Assembly (NCBI GenBank): GCA_018268335.1
Contig: JAFDWT010000034.1
Span: forward strand, 1 to 33,401
DNA from: Armatimonadota bacterium
GTDB taxonomy: Bacteria > Armatimonadota > Fimbriimonadia > Fimbriimonadales > Fimbriimonadaceae
Direction of reading: 5' to 3'
DNA: 33,401 bases
The position numbers and the translations under genes are program-made. Within the stretch, counting starts at the first letter, position 1. Each line of letters opens with the position of its first letter. The notes below the pieces were generated by a model, which saw only the letters and a program-made list of their open reading frames with translations, did not search any database and was not told the DNA's origin. Shown piece after piece: positions 15,668 through 23,857 of the stretch.

Positions 15668-15784
15668 GATCAACCCGGACGGCCACTTTTCCACAGGCCT
15701 GACTTGCCTCTTCTTGTGACGCCATTTTGAGCTTCGGGGTTTCGCGCTTGGAACCTAAGACTGGGAGGCGCAAAAGTGCAACGG

Positions 15785-15790
15785 TACACT
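15785..15790 (+). promoter_or_regulatory. -10-like box of ffh (leaderless arrangement)
   Basis: TACACT ends 7 nt before the TTG start of ffh, and no Shine-Dalgarno sequence is present between them. No -35 is visible at 16-19 nt. The placement matches the other start-proximal boxes in this window. Confidence 0.45.
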
Positions 15791-15797
15791 CGCGGCC

Positions 15798-17138
15798 TTG
15801 CTTGACAACCTCACCAAACGGATGTCCGGGATTTTCGCCGGACTCCGCAAGAAAGGGCGGCTGACCGAAGACGATGTCAGCACCATGCTCCGGGAAGTCC
15901 GCGTCGCCCTCCTGGAGGCCGACGTCAACTTCCAGGTCGCCAAGGACTTTGTCAAGCGCGTCAAAGAGCAGGCCGTCGGCGAGGAGATCTACGGCAGCCT
16001 GACCGCGGACCAGACGATCGTCAAGATCGTCCGCGACGAGATCGTCGCCTTATTGGGTGGCGGCGAGACGCCCATGAACTGGGGCTCTGCCCCACCGACC
16101 GTCGTCCTGATGGCAGGCCTGCAGGGTTCGGGCAAGACCACGTCCTGCGCCAAGCTCGCCAAGTGGTTCATCAAGCAGGGCAAGAAGCCGCTGATGGCCG
16201 CCTGCGACTTGCAGCGGCCGGCCGCTGTCAAACAGCTGCAAGTTTTGGGCGAGCAGGTGGGCGTGCCCGTTTTCGGTCCGGATGACGCCGGCGGGACGAC
16301 TGACCCGGTAGAAGTCGCCAAGAAGGCGCTGGAGAAGGCCAAGTACCTCTTCAACGACGTCCTCATCTTGGACACGGCTGGCCGGCTGAGCATCGACCAA
16401 CCCTTGATGGACGAGTTGGCCCGGGTTGTCCAGGCCACCAAGCCCAACGAGGTGTTCCTGGTTTTGGACTCCACCACCGGCCAGGAAGCTGTGAACGTCG
16501 CCGAGGCGTTTCACGCCAAGCTGGCCCTGACCGGCAGCGTTTTCACCAAAATGGACGGCGACGCCCGAGGCGGCGCGGTCCTCAGCGTCCGGGCGACGAC
16601 CGGCGTGCCGGTGCGGTTCATCGGTGTCGGCGAGCAGGTCGAAGCGCTGGAGCTGTTCTTCCCTGACCGCATGGCCGGCCGCATCATCGGCATGGGCGAC
16701 GTGCTGGGCATCATCGAGAAGGTCGAGACGGCCATGTCTGGCGAGGACGCCCAGGGCTTCGAAGACAAGATGAAGTCCGGCAAGCTGGACTTCAACGACT
16801 TCTTGCAGCAGATGAAGATGGTCAAGAAGATGGGGCCGCTCAAAAACGTCCTCAAGATGGTCCCTGGGCTGGCTGGACAAATCCCAGATGACGCTCTGGA
16901 GCAGGTCGACGACCGCCAGATGGACTACTTAGAGGCCATTGTCCTGAGCATGACGCCCCAGGAGCGCACCAATCCGGATATACTGAACGGCTCACGGCGC
17001 AGACGGATCGCGCGCGGCTCTGGAAGGAGCCCCGAGGAAGTCAACCGCCTGATCGACCAACTCTACGTGATGCGGCGCAGCATGAAGCAGTTCAACCAGA
17101 TGGGGAAACGCTTCAAGAAACTGGGCAAGCGCCGGTAG
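15798..17138 (+). CDS. ffh: Signal recognition particle protein Ffh (SRP54)
   Basis: The 446-residue GTPase binds signal sequences and SRP RNA and delivers ribosomes to FtsY at the membrane. The N domain spans about 1-88. The G domain has GLQGSGKTT (107-115), DTAGR (192-196) and TKMDGDARGG (250-259). The M domain, about 325-446, contains SRRRRIARGSGRSPEEVN, the SRP RNA-binding helix-turn-helix, and a basic end. The TTG start at 15798 is chosen because MLDNLTKRMSGIFAGLRKKG aligns with the universal Ffh N terminus; the next ATG would remove the first helix. TACACT 7 nt upstream suggests a leaderless transcript. It is the first gene of an eight-gene operon. No SRP RNA gene was found nearby. Confidence 0.96.
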   Translation: MLDNLTKRMSGIFAGLRKKGRLTEDDVSTMLREVRVALLEADVNFQVAKDFVKRVKEQAVGEEIYGSLTADQTIVKIVRDEIVALLGGGETPMNWGSAPPTVVLMAGLQGSGKTTSCAKLAKWFIKQGKKPLMAACDLQRPAAVKQLQVLGEQVGVPVFGPDDAGGTTDPVEVAKKALEKAKYLFNDVLILDTAGRLSIDQPLMDELARVVQATKPNEVFLVLDSTTGQEAVNVAEAFHAKLALTGSVFTKMDGDARGGAVLSVRATTGVPVRFIGVGEQVEALELFFPDRMAGRIIGMGDVLGIIEKVETAMSGEDAQGFEDKMKSGKLDFNDFLQQMKMVKKMGPLKNVLKMVPGLAGQIPDDALEQVDDRQMDYLEAIVLSMTPQERTNPDILNGSRRRRIARGSGRSPEEVNRLIDQLYVMRRSMKQFNQMGKRFKKLGKRR

Positions 17139-17169
17139 AGACAGCAAGCAGGAGAACGAATTACTCACC

Positions 17170-17628
17170 GTGGTTAAAATCCGCCTTAAACGCCAGGGAA
17201 ACAAGCACCGGCCGTTCTATCGCATCGTCGTCGCGAAGGCCGACAGTGGCCGCGACAGCGCCGCCATCGAGTTCTTGGGCACCTACAACCCGCTCACCCG
17301 GCCGTCGACCGTCACCCTGAAGAACGACCGCGCATTGCACTGGCTGATGAACGGCGCACAGCCGACCGAGACGGTCGCCATCATCCTGGACCGCGCCGGT
17401 GTCCTCGCCGACTTTTTTGTACAGAGGCCGAGCGCCAAAGCGAACTACAAGTTCCTCGACAAGCGAACTGCGGCGATGAGCCAGCAGTCGGTCGTCTCGG
17501 CGACCGCTGTCGCCGAGCCGGTCGCCGCCGCTCCGGTGGCCGAAGCAGCTCCTGCCGCTGAGGCTGTGGCCGAAGAGCCTGCCGCCGTCGAAGAGGCTCC
17601 TGCCGCAGAAGCCGAGGCCGAAGCGTGA
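17170..17628 (+). CDS. rpsP: 30S ribosomal protein S16 with Ala/Glu-rich extension
   Basis: Residues 1-90 match S16 (KIRLKRQGNKHRPFYRIVVAK, then FLGTYNP), a primary 30S assembly protein. Residues about 105-152 are an unusual tail made almost only of Ala, Glu, Pro and Val, likely disordered and acidic; typical S16 is 80-100 residues. The start is GTG at 17170, with AGGAG about 15 nt upstream, longer than usual. It follows ffh by 31 nt and its TGA overlaps the start of the KH-domain gene (GTGA). The order ffh-rpsP-khpA-rimM is conserved in many bacteria. Confidence 0.96.
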   Translation: MVKIRLKRQGNKHRPFYRIVVAKADSGRDSAAIEFLGTYNPLTRPSTVTLKNDRALHWLMNGAQPTETVAIILDRAGVLADFFVQRPSAKANYKFLDKRTAAMSQQSVVSATAVAEPVAAAPVAEAAPAAEAVAEEPAAVEEAPAAEAEAEA

Positions 17629-17873
17629 ACGCTGACCTCGCACCGCTCGTCGAGCACGTGATCCGGTTGGTCGTCAGCGACCCGGACGCCGTCAGCGTCC
17701 GCGAGAGCCGCGACCGCGCCGCCACCATTTTCACCGTCAACGTCGCCCCGAACGACGTCGGCCGCGTCATCGGCAAAGACGGCCGCGTTATCAGCAGCAT
17801 CCGCCAGCTGGTCAGCGCGGCCGGTGCCAAAGCCAGGATCAAGACAGTCGTCAAGGTCCCGACCGAGAACTGA
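17625..17873 (+). CDS. khpA: KH-domain RNA-binding protein KhpA
   Basis: The 82-residue protein is a single KH domain with the GxxG loop in GRVIGKDGRVI (about residues 45-55). KhpA works with KhpB in several Gram-positive bacteria to bind RNA and affect cell elongation and division. The short length and the position between rpsP and rimM are diagnostic. Its GTG start overlaps the rpsP stop by 4 nt, indicating translational coupling. It ends 5 nt before rimM. No KhpB (Jag) gene is in the window. Confidence 0.9.
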   Translation: MNADLAPLVEHVIRLVVSDPDAVSVRESRDRAATIFTVNVAPNDVGRVIGKDGRVISSIRQLVSAAGAKARIKTVVKVPTEN

Positions 17874-17878
17874 CCCCC

Positions 17879-18400
17879 ATGCGGACACGCGGGCCGTCCG
17901 CCACGCCCGCCGGCCACGTCACGGTCGGCCAGATCGTGGGCCCGCAAGGCATTCGAGGCGGCTTTCGCGTCGACTGCCTCACCGACTTCCCTGAGCGATT
18001 TGACGAAGGCAAGACCGTCTATATCGACGGCAAGCCTCATGTCATCGCCTCCGTCTCGTGGCACAAAGGCCAGGCACGAGTGGAAATTGACGGCGTCGCG
18101 ACGGTGGAGGCTGCCGAAGCTCTGCGCTGGTCGTACCTGACCGTCCCCGCCGAAGAACGTCCCAGGCTAGGCAAGGGAGAATATATCGCCACTGACTTGA
18201 TCGGATTGAGTGTGATTGACCAACACGGCACGACCATCGGCCGGGTTGAAGACGTCATGCCTTCTCCGGCCCATTCGCTTTTGGTCGTCAACGGTGCCCT
18301 GGTCCCTGCCGTCAAGCAGTTCGTGACCAAAGTGGACATCGAGGCCAAGGCGATCCACATCAAGGTGATCCCGGGGCTCTTCGAGGAGGCTGAGGGCTAA
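17879..18400 (+). CDS. rimM: Ribosome maturation factor RimM
   Basis: The 173-residue protein has the RimM N-terminal barrel (TVGQIVGPQGIRGGFRVDC, about 15-33, and LTDFPERF) and the C-terminal PRC barrel (about 95-170, with LIGLSVIDQHGTTIGRVEDV). RimM binds S19 and assists maturation of the 30S head. It lies between khpA (5 nt) and obg, whose ATG overlaps its TAA by one base (TAATG). In most bacteria trmD and rplS follow rimM; here they do not. Identification is firm. Confidence 0.94.
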   Translation: MRTRGPSATPAGHVTVGQIVGPQGIRGGFRVDCLTDFPERFDEGKTVYIDGKPHVIASVSWHKGQARVEIDGVATVEAAEALRWSYLTVPAEERPRLGKGEYIATDLIGLSVIDQHGTTIGRVEDVMPSPAHSLLVVNGALVPAVKQFVTKVDIEAKAIHIKVIPGLFEEAEG

Positions 18401-19674
18401 TGGCCGCTGGCGACTTCCTTGATGAGATCCGTGTCTCTTTCCAGTCAGGCAAAGGCGGCGACGGGTCGGCCAGTTTCCACCGGGAAAAGCACGTCCCGCG
18501 CGGCGGGCCGAACGGGGCCGACGGTGGGCGCGGCGGCGACATCGTCCTGATCGCCGACCGGGGCAAGCGCACTCTTTACGACTTCACCCGCCTCGACCAC
18601 TACAAGGCCGGAGACGGCGGCGATGCCTACCTGAACAAGCACGGCAAGGACGGTGGTTCGATCGAGCTCCATGTGCCCGTCGGCACGCTCGTCTACGATG
18701 ATGTCACCGGCGACCTTGTCGTCGACCTTTCCCAAGACGGCATGCGGTTCGTGCTGTGCCGAGGTGGTAAGGGGGGAATGGGCAACGTCCACTACACCAA
18801 CAGTGTCCGGCAGGCGCCCACTTTTGCCCAAAAGGGCGGCCCGAGCGACTTGATCGAGGCCAGGCTGGAGCTCAAACTCCTGGCAGACGTTGGCCTTGTC
18901 GGCCTACCGAACGCTGGCAAGAGCACGCTGCTGAGCGCACTCAGCGCGGCTAAGCCCAAAATCGCGGCCTATCCGTTCACCACCATCGCCCCGAACCTGG
19001 GTGTCGTGACGGTGGCCGACCACACCTTTATCATGGCCGACCTGCCTGGGCTCATTGAAGGGGCTAGCGAGGGCATTGGGCTCGGCCACCAGTTCCTGCG
19101 CCACGCCGAACGGAACCGGGTTTTGCTCCACGTCGTCGACCTTTTCCCCTTCGATGAGACCATCCCACGCGAGAACTACCAGTTGATCGAGGACGAGTTG
19201 CTGAAGTACAGCGAAGAGCTGTTCCATCTCCCCCGCGTCATCGCCCTAAACAAGACAGACCTTCTTCCCCCCGACGACGTCCAGTTTTGGGTGGAAGAGT
19301 TCCAGTCGACTGGCCATGAAGTCTATGCAATCTCTGCTGCCGCCGGCCAAGGGCTGGAGCCATTGAAGCATGCGCTTTGGCGGCTCGTCGAGGCGTCGCT
19401 GGCAACGATTTCCAGCACTGTCGTCTCCCCCGTCATCCAGCCCAAAGGCGAAGACAGCGCTTGGGAAGTGTCGGTCGAGGACGACGAATATGTGGTCACT
19501 GGCAAACGGTTGGAGCGCATGGTGGCCATGACCGACCTGGGCAATAACGAGGCCGTCATGTACTTGCACCGCCGGTTGCAGCGGATGGGCGTCATCGACA
19601 GGCTGCGCGACGCGGGGGCTGAAGACGGCGACACCGTCCGCGTCGGTACATTTGAATTCACGTATAAGGATTGA
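18400..19674 (+). CDS. obg: Obg family GTPase (ObgE/CgtA)
   Basis: The 424-residue GTPase acts in late 50S assembly and in stress and growth control. The glycine-rich Obg domain spans about 1-158 (KGGDGSASFHREK, GGPNGADGGRGG, GGKGGMGN). The G domain has G1 GLPNAGKS (168-175), G3 DLPG (214-217) and G4 NKTD (284-287). The C-terminal OCT domain covers about 350-424. All catalytic motifs are intact. The start overlaps rimM by one base and the stop is 2 nt before nadD, so expression is coupled within the operon. The neighbours nadD and rsfS commonly accompany obg. Confidence 0.96.
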   Translation: MAAGDFLDEIRVSFQSGKGGDGSASFHREKHVPRGGPNGADGGRGGDIVLIADRGKRTLYDFTRLDHYKAGDGGDAYLNKHGKDGGSIELHVPVGTLVYDDVTGDLVVDLSQDGMRFVLCRGGKGGMGNVHYTNSVRQAPTFAQKGGPSDLIEARLELKLLADVGLVGLPNAGKSTLLSALSAAKPKIAAYPFTTIAPNLGVVTVADHTFIMADLPGLIEGASEGIGLGHQFLRHAERNRVLLHVVDLFPFDETIPRENYQLIEDELLKYSEELFHLPRVIALNKTDLLPPDDVQFWVEEFQSTGHEVYAISAAAGQGLEPLKHALWRLVEASLATISSTVVSPVIQPKGEDSAWEVSVEDDEYVVTGKRLERMVAMTDLGNNEAVMYLHRRLQRMGVIDRLRDAGAEDGDTVRVGTFEFTYKD

Positions 19675-19676
19675 CG

Positions 19677-20264
19677 ATGAGATACGGCGTGCTCGGCGGT
19701 TCGTTCGACCCTCCCCACTTGGGGCACTTAGCCCTGGCCGAGGCGGCGGTCGAAGCGTTGCATCTTGACGAGGTGATCTTCGTCCCCGCTTCGCGCAACC
19801 CCCTCAAACCCCGCGGTGAAGCGACGTCCGATGAGCGGTTGGAGATGACCCGCCTGATGGTGGAGGACAAACCGCTCATGAGCGTCAGCGACGTCGAAGT
19901 GAGCCGCGGTGGCCCCAGTTACATGGTCGACACTCTGACGGAACTGAGCGTGGTGCTTCCTGGCCATGCCTGGCTGCTGATCGGTGCCGACGCCCTGGCC
20001 CACTTCACCGAATGGCGGAAGCCAGAGAGGATCGTCAAAATCGTGCGCCTCGCCGTCGTCGGTCGCGGGATCGACGAAGCCAAGACTGCCATCGCCCGAT
20101 TGCCCGAATATATGCGCGAAAGTTGTGACCCTGTCCCCATGAAACCGAACACAATCAGCTCGACGAAGATCAGAGAGACTATCGAGCGTGGCTTTTCGGC
20201 GGAAATGTGGCTCGACCCCAAAGTGTGGGATTATGTCTGTGAACGTGGACTCTACAAAAGCTAA
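19677..20264 (+). CDS. nadD: Nicotinate-nucleotide adenylyltransferase
   Basis: The 195-residue enzyme makes nicotinate adenine dinucleotide from nicotinate mononucleotide and ATP in NAD synthesis. GGSFDPPHLGHL (7-18) carries the nucleotidyltransferase H14xGH17 motif, and ISSTKIR (160-166) is the second ATP-binding motif; GADALAHFTEWRKPE is the substrate loop region. The ATG at 19677, 2 nt after the obg stop, gives the standard N terminus MRYGVLGGSF. The final 32 nt overlap the start of rsfS in another frame. The obg-nadD-rsfS order is a common bacterial arrangement. Confidence 0.95.
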   Translation: MRYGVLGGSFDPPHLGHLALAEAAVEALHLDEVIFVPASRNPLKPRGEATSDERLEMTRLMVEDKPLMSVSDVEVSRGGPSYMVDTLTELSVVLPGHAWLLIGADALAHFTEWRKPERIVKIVRLAVVGRGIDEAKTAIARLPEYMRESCDPVPMKPNTISSTKIRETIERGFSAEMWLDPKVWDYVCERGLYKS

Positions 20265-20631
20265 GAAGACGAGTAAGAAGGGCGCCTCCAGCGTTGAGCG
20301 TGCAGCGCTCATCGCTGAGCTTGCCGACGACATGAAGGCGGTGAACATCCAGACTCTGGACGTGAGGGCCAAGACGTCGGTCGCGGACTTCTTTGTCGTG
20401 TGCACGGGCACTAGCGACACCCATGTCAACGCCATCGCCGACAAGACCGCCGAGCGGTTGCGCGAGGTCGGCATCAAGCCGTTGCGCGCCAATATCGGCC
20501 GGCAAGCCGACGGTTGGGTGCTGTACGATTTCGGAGACGTCGTCTTTCACGTTATGCTGGAAGAGAAGAGGCAGTTCTACGACTTGGAGGCCTATTGGAC
20601 GGACATGCAAGCGAACCCGGACCTGGTCTGA
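20233..20631 (+). CDS. rsfS: Ribosomal silencing factor RsfS
   Basis: The 132-residue protein matches RsfS: KTSVADFFVVCTGTSDTHVNAIAD and later DGWVLYDFGDVVFHVMLEEKRQFYDLEAYW. RsfS binds L14 on the 50S subunit and blocks joining with 30S during starvation. An N-terminal basic stretch of about 20 residues (STKAKKTSKKGAS) precedes the fold. The ATG at 20233 lies inside the end of nadD (32-nt overlap); the open frame extends further up but the family begins near here. It closes the ribosome-related part of the operon. Confidence 0.93.
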   Translation: MSVNVDSTKAKKTSKKGASSVERAALIAELADDMKAVNIQTLDVRAKTSVADFFVVCTGTSDTHVNAIADKTAERLREVGIKPLRANIGRQADGWVLYDFGDVVFHVMLEEKRQFYDLEAYWTDMQANPDLV

Positions 20632-20648
20632 CCGACGACCAGCCCGTC

Positions 20649-21311
20649 GTGCTGACCCCTACCACGCCGGAAGCGGCGGAGGACGCCGAGCGCATCCTGC
20701 GCCAAGCCAACTTGGCCCGTGTGCGTGGCGACAACTCGATGGCCGACAAGTTGTTGCAGGAAGCCATGTCGGTTGCGCCAGGCTCAGTGGCGGTGCTGGA
20801 GGCGGTGGGCGACGACTATGTGCACCGCAAGCAGTGGCGCAAGGCTTTTGAAGTATATGAAATGGCCCACAAGGCCGAGCCGACGAACATATCGGTCGAA
20901 CGCAAATACGGCGAGATGGTGCTGAAGGTCAAGCTGGCGGTGGACCCGTTCATGATGTCGGCTTCCGACGTCGGGACGATGGCCAGCGGCAAGGCGGCCA
21001 TGTTGCTTTCCGTCTTTTTGCCCGGCGTCGGGCAGATGGTGCTGGGGCACTATGTCAAGGGCGGTGTGATGCTGGGCGGTTGGGTGCTGGGCTGGCTCGG
21101 CTTTCTCTCCGACCCGTCTGGCTTCAAGGGCCTGATGACGATGATCGGCATGGCTAAGGGCGCGACTCCGGGCCCGCTGGCTTTGCCTTCGCTGGCCCTT
21201 GCTGTCGGATTCCATTTGTGGTCGATGTTCGATTCGGTCTCGACCAGCAAAGGTCTGACGCCCCGCGAGAAGATCGAGCACCCAGTGCCGCCGGTGGACA
21301 AGCCGTTCTAG
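20649..21311 (+). CDS. TPR-containing membrane protein, unknown
   Basis: The 220-residue protein has a TPR-like helical N-terminal half (about 8-95) and a C-terminal half with three or four hydrophobic helices (about 113-195). The latter includes SVFLPGVGQMVLGHYVKGG, a glycine-rich turn reminiscent of TM2/DUF5683-type membrane proteins. The start is uncertain: the frame is open from 20514, but a GTG at 20649, 17 nt after the rsfS stop, avoids a large overlap. No Shine-Dalgarno is obvious. It is the last gene of the ffh operon and is convergent with the beta-lactamase-fold gene, with 1 nt between their ends. Confidence 0.7.
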   Translation: MLTPTTPEAAEDAERILRQANLARVRGDNSMADKLLQEAMSVAPGSVAVLEAVGDDYVHRKQWRKAFEVYEMAHKAEPTNISVERKYGEMVLKVKLAVDPFMMSASDVGTMASGKAAMLLSVFLPGVGQMVLGHYVKGGVMLGGWVLGWLGFLSDPSGFKGLMTMIGMAKGATPGPLALPSLALAVGFHLWSMFDSVSTSKGLTPREKIEHPVPPVDKPF

Positions 21312-21312
21312 T

Positions 21313-22716
21313 TCAATAGTCGACCCGACTCTGGAGCGCGATCTTTCCATCGGGAGCCCAGCCAATTACGATAAAGTAGGTGCCACCCTTCGTCACCAAC
21401 TTGTAGACATCATTTCCAATGATGTCGTCACCTAGATTCGTCTGTCTTGTGGCCTGGAAACGTCCGCGCTGCAGCAGGGTGAAAGACACAAGACCATCAA
21501 GACGTTGCTTCCAGTTGTTGCGCGACGATTGATTGTATTCAGCGTACATCTTGGGAGTGAAATACACAGAGTCCTTCACGCCATCGGCAACATCCTTCAT
21601 CGCTTCAAGTACAGTTTTCTTCAATGACGGTTTGTCATCGGCTTTCGGTTTCATAGTCCAGTAGGAGAGTCCTGGCTTCATGCTGTCGACCGCCAATATG
21701 CCGACACCTCCAACGTTTGTGGCGTAAAGATTGCTGAATGTCATCACCGACAACCCGAGATTGGGAAACCGTCGATATTCGCAGGAATAACCTGCCGTAC
21801 CGCCCGAGTGGTCAACTGTCGGTTCACCGCGCCAGTCGCCAGTGAACCACCCGAAGCCGTAGTTGACGACCCCAGAACTAGTCAGTTTTGTTGGCGTCCA
21901 CATCATCTCCTGACTTGACTTCTTGATCAGTCGGTTGTGCGTGACGGCGGCATCCCATTTCGCCATGTCTTCTATGGTCGAGACCAGTGTGCCAGCGCCC
22001 TTGCAGGCAGAAGGCTGCATCACATCCCGGTTCAGAAGCTTGCCGTTCAAAAACTGATAGCCCAGTGCCCGGTCAGGAACTACCCTCCATGGGTCACTTT
22101 CGCCCGAGTGCGCCATGCCGAGTGGTTTCAAGATGCGTTCGCTTATTGCCTCAATGTACGTTTTGCCAGTGACCTTTTCGATAGCAAGACCCAATAGGTA
22201 ATAGCCAGTGTTTGAATAATGCCACTTGGCCCCAGGCTGAAACTCGCGTGGTTGGGAATCTGCGACCTTGATGATCTGTTCCGTTGTATAGATGTTTCGG
22301 TAGGAGTCATATCCGAAGATCTCTTCAATATCGGGGATGCCTGATGTGTGGTTGAGCAAGTGGCGCAACGTGACGACCCGCCAACTCTCTGGTATGCCGT
22401 CTACATACTTGTCGATCGTGTCGTCTAGGCTCAACTTCCCTTCTTCCATCAGCATCAGAATGACGGTTGCCGTGAACTGTTTGGACACCGAGCCGATTTC
22501 GAAAACATTGGTCGTCGACGCTTTGACTTTGCGCTCTAAGTCGGAGTAACCAAATGCCCCATTCTTGACAACTTTGCCATCGCGAAAGACACCATAGACA
22601 ATTCCCGGCACATGGTTATCCCGCAACAAGGATTGGACGTGGTCATCTAGTGGAGAGGCTTGTGCAGAAATGGCGGCGAGCGCAAGGGCTCCGGCGACGG
22701 CCAGTCTAGATCGCAT
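21313..22716 (-). CDS. Serine hydrolase, class C beta-lactamase fold
   Basis: The 467-residue protein has a signal peptide (residues 1-20, ending AQA). It has the penicillin-binding/beta-lactamase motifs SVSK (S76-K79), YSN (167-169) and HSGG (303-306), followed by a C-terminal extension of about 120 residues with beta strands. HxG in place of KTG is usual for the class C-like esterase and D-peptidase group (AmpH, EstB, Pab87 relatives), so antibiotic resistance should not be assumed. The likely role is peptide or ester hydrolysis outside the cytoplasm. The ATG at 22716 is chosen because it begins the signal peptide; the frame continues to 22791. Codon and base composition look less GC-rich than the operon beside it. 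Confidence 0.85.
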   Translation of the reverse strand: MRSRLAVAGALALAAISAQASPLDDHVQSLLRDNHVPGIVYGVFRDGKVVKNGAFGYSDLERKVKASTTNVFEIGSVSKQFTATVILMLMEEGKLSLDDTIDKYVDGIPESWRVVTLRHLLNHTSGIPDIEEIFGYDSYRNIYTTEQIIKVADSQPREFQPGAKWHYSNTGYYLLGLAIEKVTGKTYIEAISERILKPLGMAHSGESDPWRVVPDRALGYQFLNGKLLNRDVMQPSACKGAGTLVSTIEDMAKWDAAVTHNRLIKKSSQEMMWTPTKLTSSGVVNYGFGWFTGDWRGEPTVDHSGGTAGYSCEYRRFPNLGLSVMTFSNLYATNVGGVGILAVDSMKPGLSYWTMKPKADDKPSLKKTVLEAMKDVADGVKDSVYFTPKMYAEYNQSSRNNWKQRLDGLVSFTLLQRGRFQATRQTNLGDDIIGNDVYKLVTKGGTYFIVIGWAPDGKIALQSRVDY

Positions 22717-22811
22717 ATGTTGAGTACGACCTAGCAGAGTCAAAGGTGCCAGGTCGTGACGCGAATAGCTTATCCTCGCAACGGACAGCACCTAGCATTC
22801 TCGAACCCATG

Positions 22812-22859
22812 TGTGTCCGGATGGTCGTAAGGTTGGTACCGTCGGGCCATCCAGACACA
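22812..22859. terminator. Hairpin downstream of pdhB
   Basis: TGTGTCCGGATGG (22812-22824) and CCATCCAGACACA (22847-22859) pair over 13 positions with one mismatch, leaving a 22-nt loop. It lies 7 nt past the pdhB stop codon and upstream of the hydrolase gene. No T-tract follows, so it is a candidate transcript end or processing site. Confidence 0.5.
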
Positions 22860-22866
22860 GTGCAGG

Positions 22867-23856
22867 TCAAAGGATCCGGCGGACCTTTTCCAGAACGTCT
22901 TTGACGTCCGGGATGCATTCGAGTTCCAGCACGCGGGCGTACGGCATCGGGACGTTGAGGCCGCCGACTCGGAGGACGGGGGCGTCGAGGTCGTCGAAGC
23001 AGTCTTCGCTGATGCGCTGGGCGATCTCGGCGCCGAAGCCGCCGCTGCGCCAGTCTTCGTAGACCACCACGGCTCGGTGCGTCTTGGCTACCGAGGCGAA
23101 GATCGTGTCGGTGTCCAGCGGCAGGAGCGACCGGACGTCGACGACTTCGGCTGAGATGCCTTCTTTGGACAGTTCTTCAGCCACGGCCAGGTTCACCTGG
23201 GTCATGCGTGAATAGCCGACGAGCGAGATGTCCGTCCCTTCGTGCAAGATCTGCGCCTTGCCGAACGGCACGCTGAAGTCCTTGTCATCGGGGATCGTGC
23301 CCTTGATCGTGTAGAGGCCAGGGTTCTCGGTGAAGATGACCGGGTTGTCGTCCCAGATCGCCGTCTTCAGCATGCCGTAGGCGTCCTCGACCGTCGCAGG
23401 GGCGACGACCTTGAGGCCCGGGCAGTGGGCGTACCAGCCCTCCATAGAGTGGCTGTGCTGTGCCGAAAGCTGCTTGGCCGCGCCGCCGGGGCCGCGGACG
23501 ACCATCGGCACCTTGGCCTGGCCGCCGGTCATATAGTGCACCTTGGCGGCGTGGTTGATGATCTGGTCGAGGGCCAGGATCGAGAACGACATCGTCATCA
23601 TCTCGACGATCGGGCGCAGGCCGGTCATGGCCGCGCCGATGGCGATGCCGGTGAAGCCGGGCTCGACGATGGGGGTGTCGATGACGCGCTTCTCACCGTA
23701 CTTGGGCCAGAGGCCCTTGGTGACCTTGAACGTGCCTTCGTAGCGGCCGATGTCTTCGCCCAGGACGAACACGTCCGGGTTGCGTTCCATCTCCTCGTCG
23801 ATGCACTTGTGGATCGCGTCGCGGAAGGTCGTCTCAATCAAAGTCGCAGTGGCCAT
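22867..23856 (-). CDS. pdhB: Pyruvate dehydrogenase E1 component, beta subunit
   Basis: The 329-residue transketolase-type subunit has the expected landmarks: VFVLGEDIGRYEG near the start, then DTPIVEPGFTGIAIGAA, RGPGGAAKQLSAQHS and a C-terminal DVRSLLPLDTDT segment. It pairs with PdhA as a heterotetramer that decarboxylates pyruvate with thiamine diphosphate and passes the acetyl group to E2. The ATG at 23856 begins one base after the pdhA stop; the frame is open further but overlaps pdhA. E2 and E3 genes are not in the window. A branched-chain 2-oxoacid specificity cannot be excluded from the sequence alone. Confidence 0.92.
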   Translation of the reverse strand: MATATLIETTFRDAIHKCIDEEMERNPDVFVLGEDIGRYEGTFKVTKGLWPKYGEKRVIDTPIVEPGFTGIAIGAAMTGLRPIVEMMTMSFSILALDQIINHAAKVHYMTGGQAKVPMVVRGPGGAAKQLSAQHSHSMEGWYAHCPGLKVVAPATVEDAYGMLKTAIWDDNPVIFTENPGLYTIKGTIPDDKDFSVPFGKAQILHEGTDISLVGYSRMTQVNLAVAEELSKEGISAEVVDVRSLLPLDTDTIFASVAKTHRAVVVYEDWRSGGFGAEIAQRISEDCFDDLDAPVLRVGGLNVPMPYARVLELECIPDVKDVLEKVRRIL

Positions 23857-23857
23857 C

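Noticed and set aside
15668-15797. SRP RNA gene near ffh
   Set aside because: The spacer lacks the conserved SRP hairpin with its GGAA tetraloop and GGUG-type motifs that I could recognise.
21313-22716. Antibiotic-resistance beta-lactamase
   Set aside because: The SxxK/YxN/HxG pattern and long C-terminal extension fit esterase or peptidase relatives better; resistance cannot be claimed.
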